The notes below the pieces were generated by a model that did not search any database, had not been told where the DNA came from, and was given only the letters and a program-made list of their open reading frames with translations. Both the position numbers and the translations under genes were made by a program. Shown here piece after piece: positions 6,220-7,261 of a stretch of 7,261 nt of DNA (its first letter is position 1; each line of letters opens with the position of its first letter). The DNA lies in contig JACMIV010000258.1 of NCBI GenBank assembly GCA_014380965.1, positions 1 through 7,261 of the forward strand, in the 5' to 3' direction. The DNA is from Rhizobiaceae bacterium (lineage in GTDB: Bacteria > Pseudomonadota > Alphaproteobacteria > Rhizobiales > Rhizobiaceae).

Positions 6220-7261
<1,042 letters not shown>

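Overview
The window reads as an ordinary, densely packed stretch of chromosome from a GC-rich alphaproteobacterium, most likely of the Hyphomicrobiales (Rhizobiales). The evidence is a CcrM-type GANTC methyltransferase, a MutY whose 8-oxoG loop reads FTHF, an alphaproteobacterial DUF721/DciA protein, a DsbA-family lipoprotein and a pyruvate phosphate dikinase, all with G/C-biased third positions. There are six genes and no sign of phage, transposon, CRISPR, tRNA or rRNA sequence.

Layout, left to right. Bases 1-1835 (minus) hold the first 611 codons of a pyruvate, phosphate dikinase (ppdK), cut by the left edge. Bases 1836-2069 are non-coding and hold two hairpins oriented to stop transcription arriving from the next gene, plus a weak candidate ppdK promoter. 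Bases 2070-2855 (minus) encode a periplasmic DsbA-family thiol-disulfide lipoprotein with its own good -35/-10 promoter. Bases 2971-3465 (minus) encode a DUF721/DciA protein whose ribosome binding site lies inside the end of the upstream gene. Bases 3471-4862 (minus) encode an O-antigen ligase/polymerase-like membrane protein. Bases 4863-5068 are a 206-base divergent intergenic region. Bases 5069-6208 (plus) encode the adenine DNA glycosylase MutY. Bases 6220-7261 (minus) encode CcrM, converging on mutY with an 11-base gap and cut at its 5' end by the right edge.

Functionally the core is DNA maintenance: MutY removes A opposite 8-oxoG, CcrM methylates GANTC sites in a cell-cycle-dependent way, and DciA acts on the replicative helicase. 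The DsbA-like lipoprotein and PPDK (pyruvate/PEP interconversion) are common neighbours of this block in rhizobia. The membrane polysaccharide gene does not obviously belong and appears to have been inserted between mutY and dciA, where it now probably leads dciA transcription and translation.

I found no convincing undescribed system. The points most worth a second look are the inserted O-antigen-ligase-like gene, the diverged nucleotide-binding half of the PPDK, the apparent absence of smc between the dsbA-like gene and ppdK, and an AT-hook-like basic tail on MutY.
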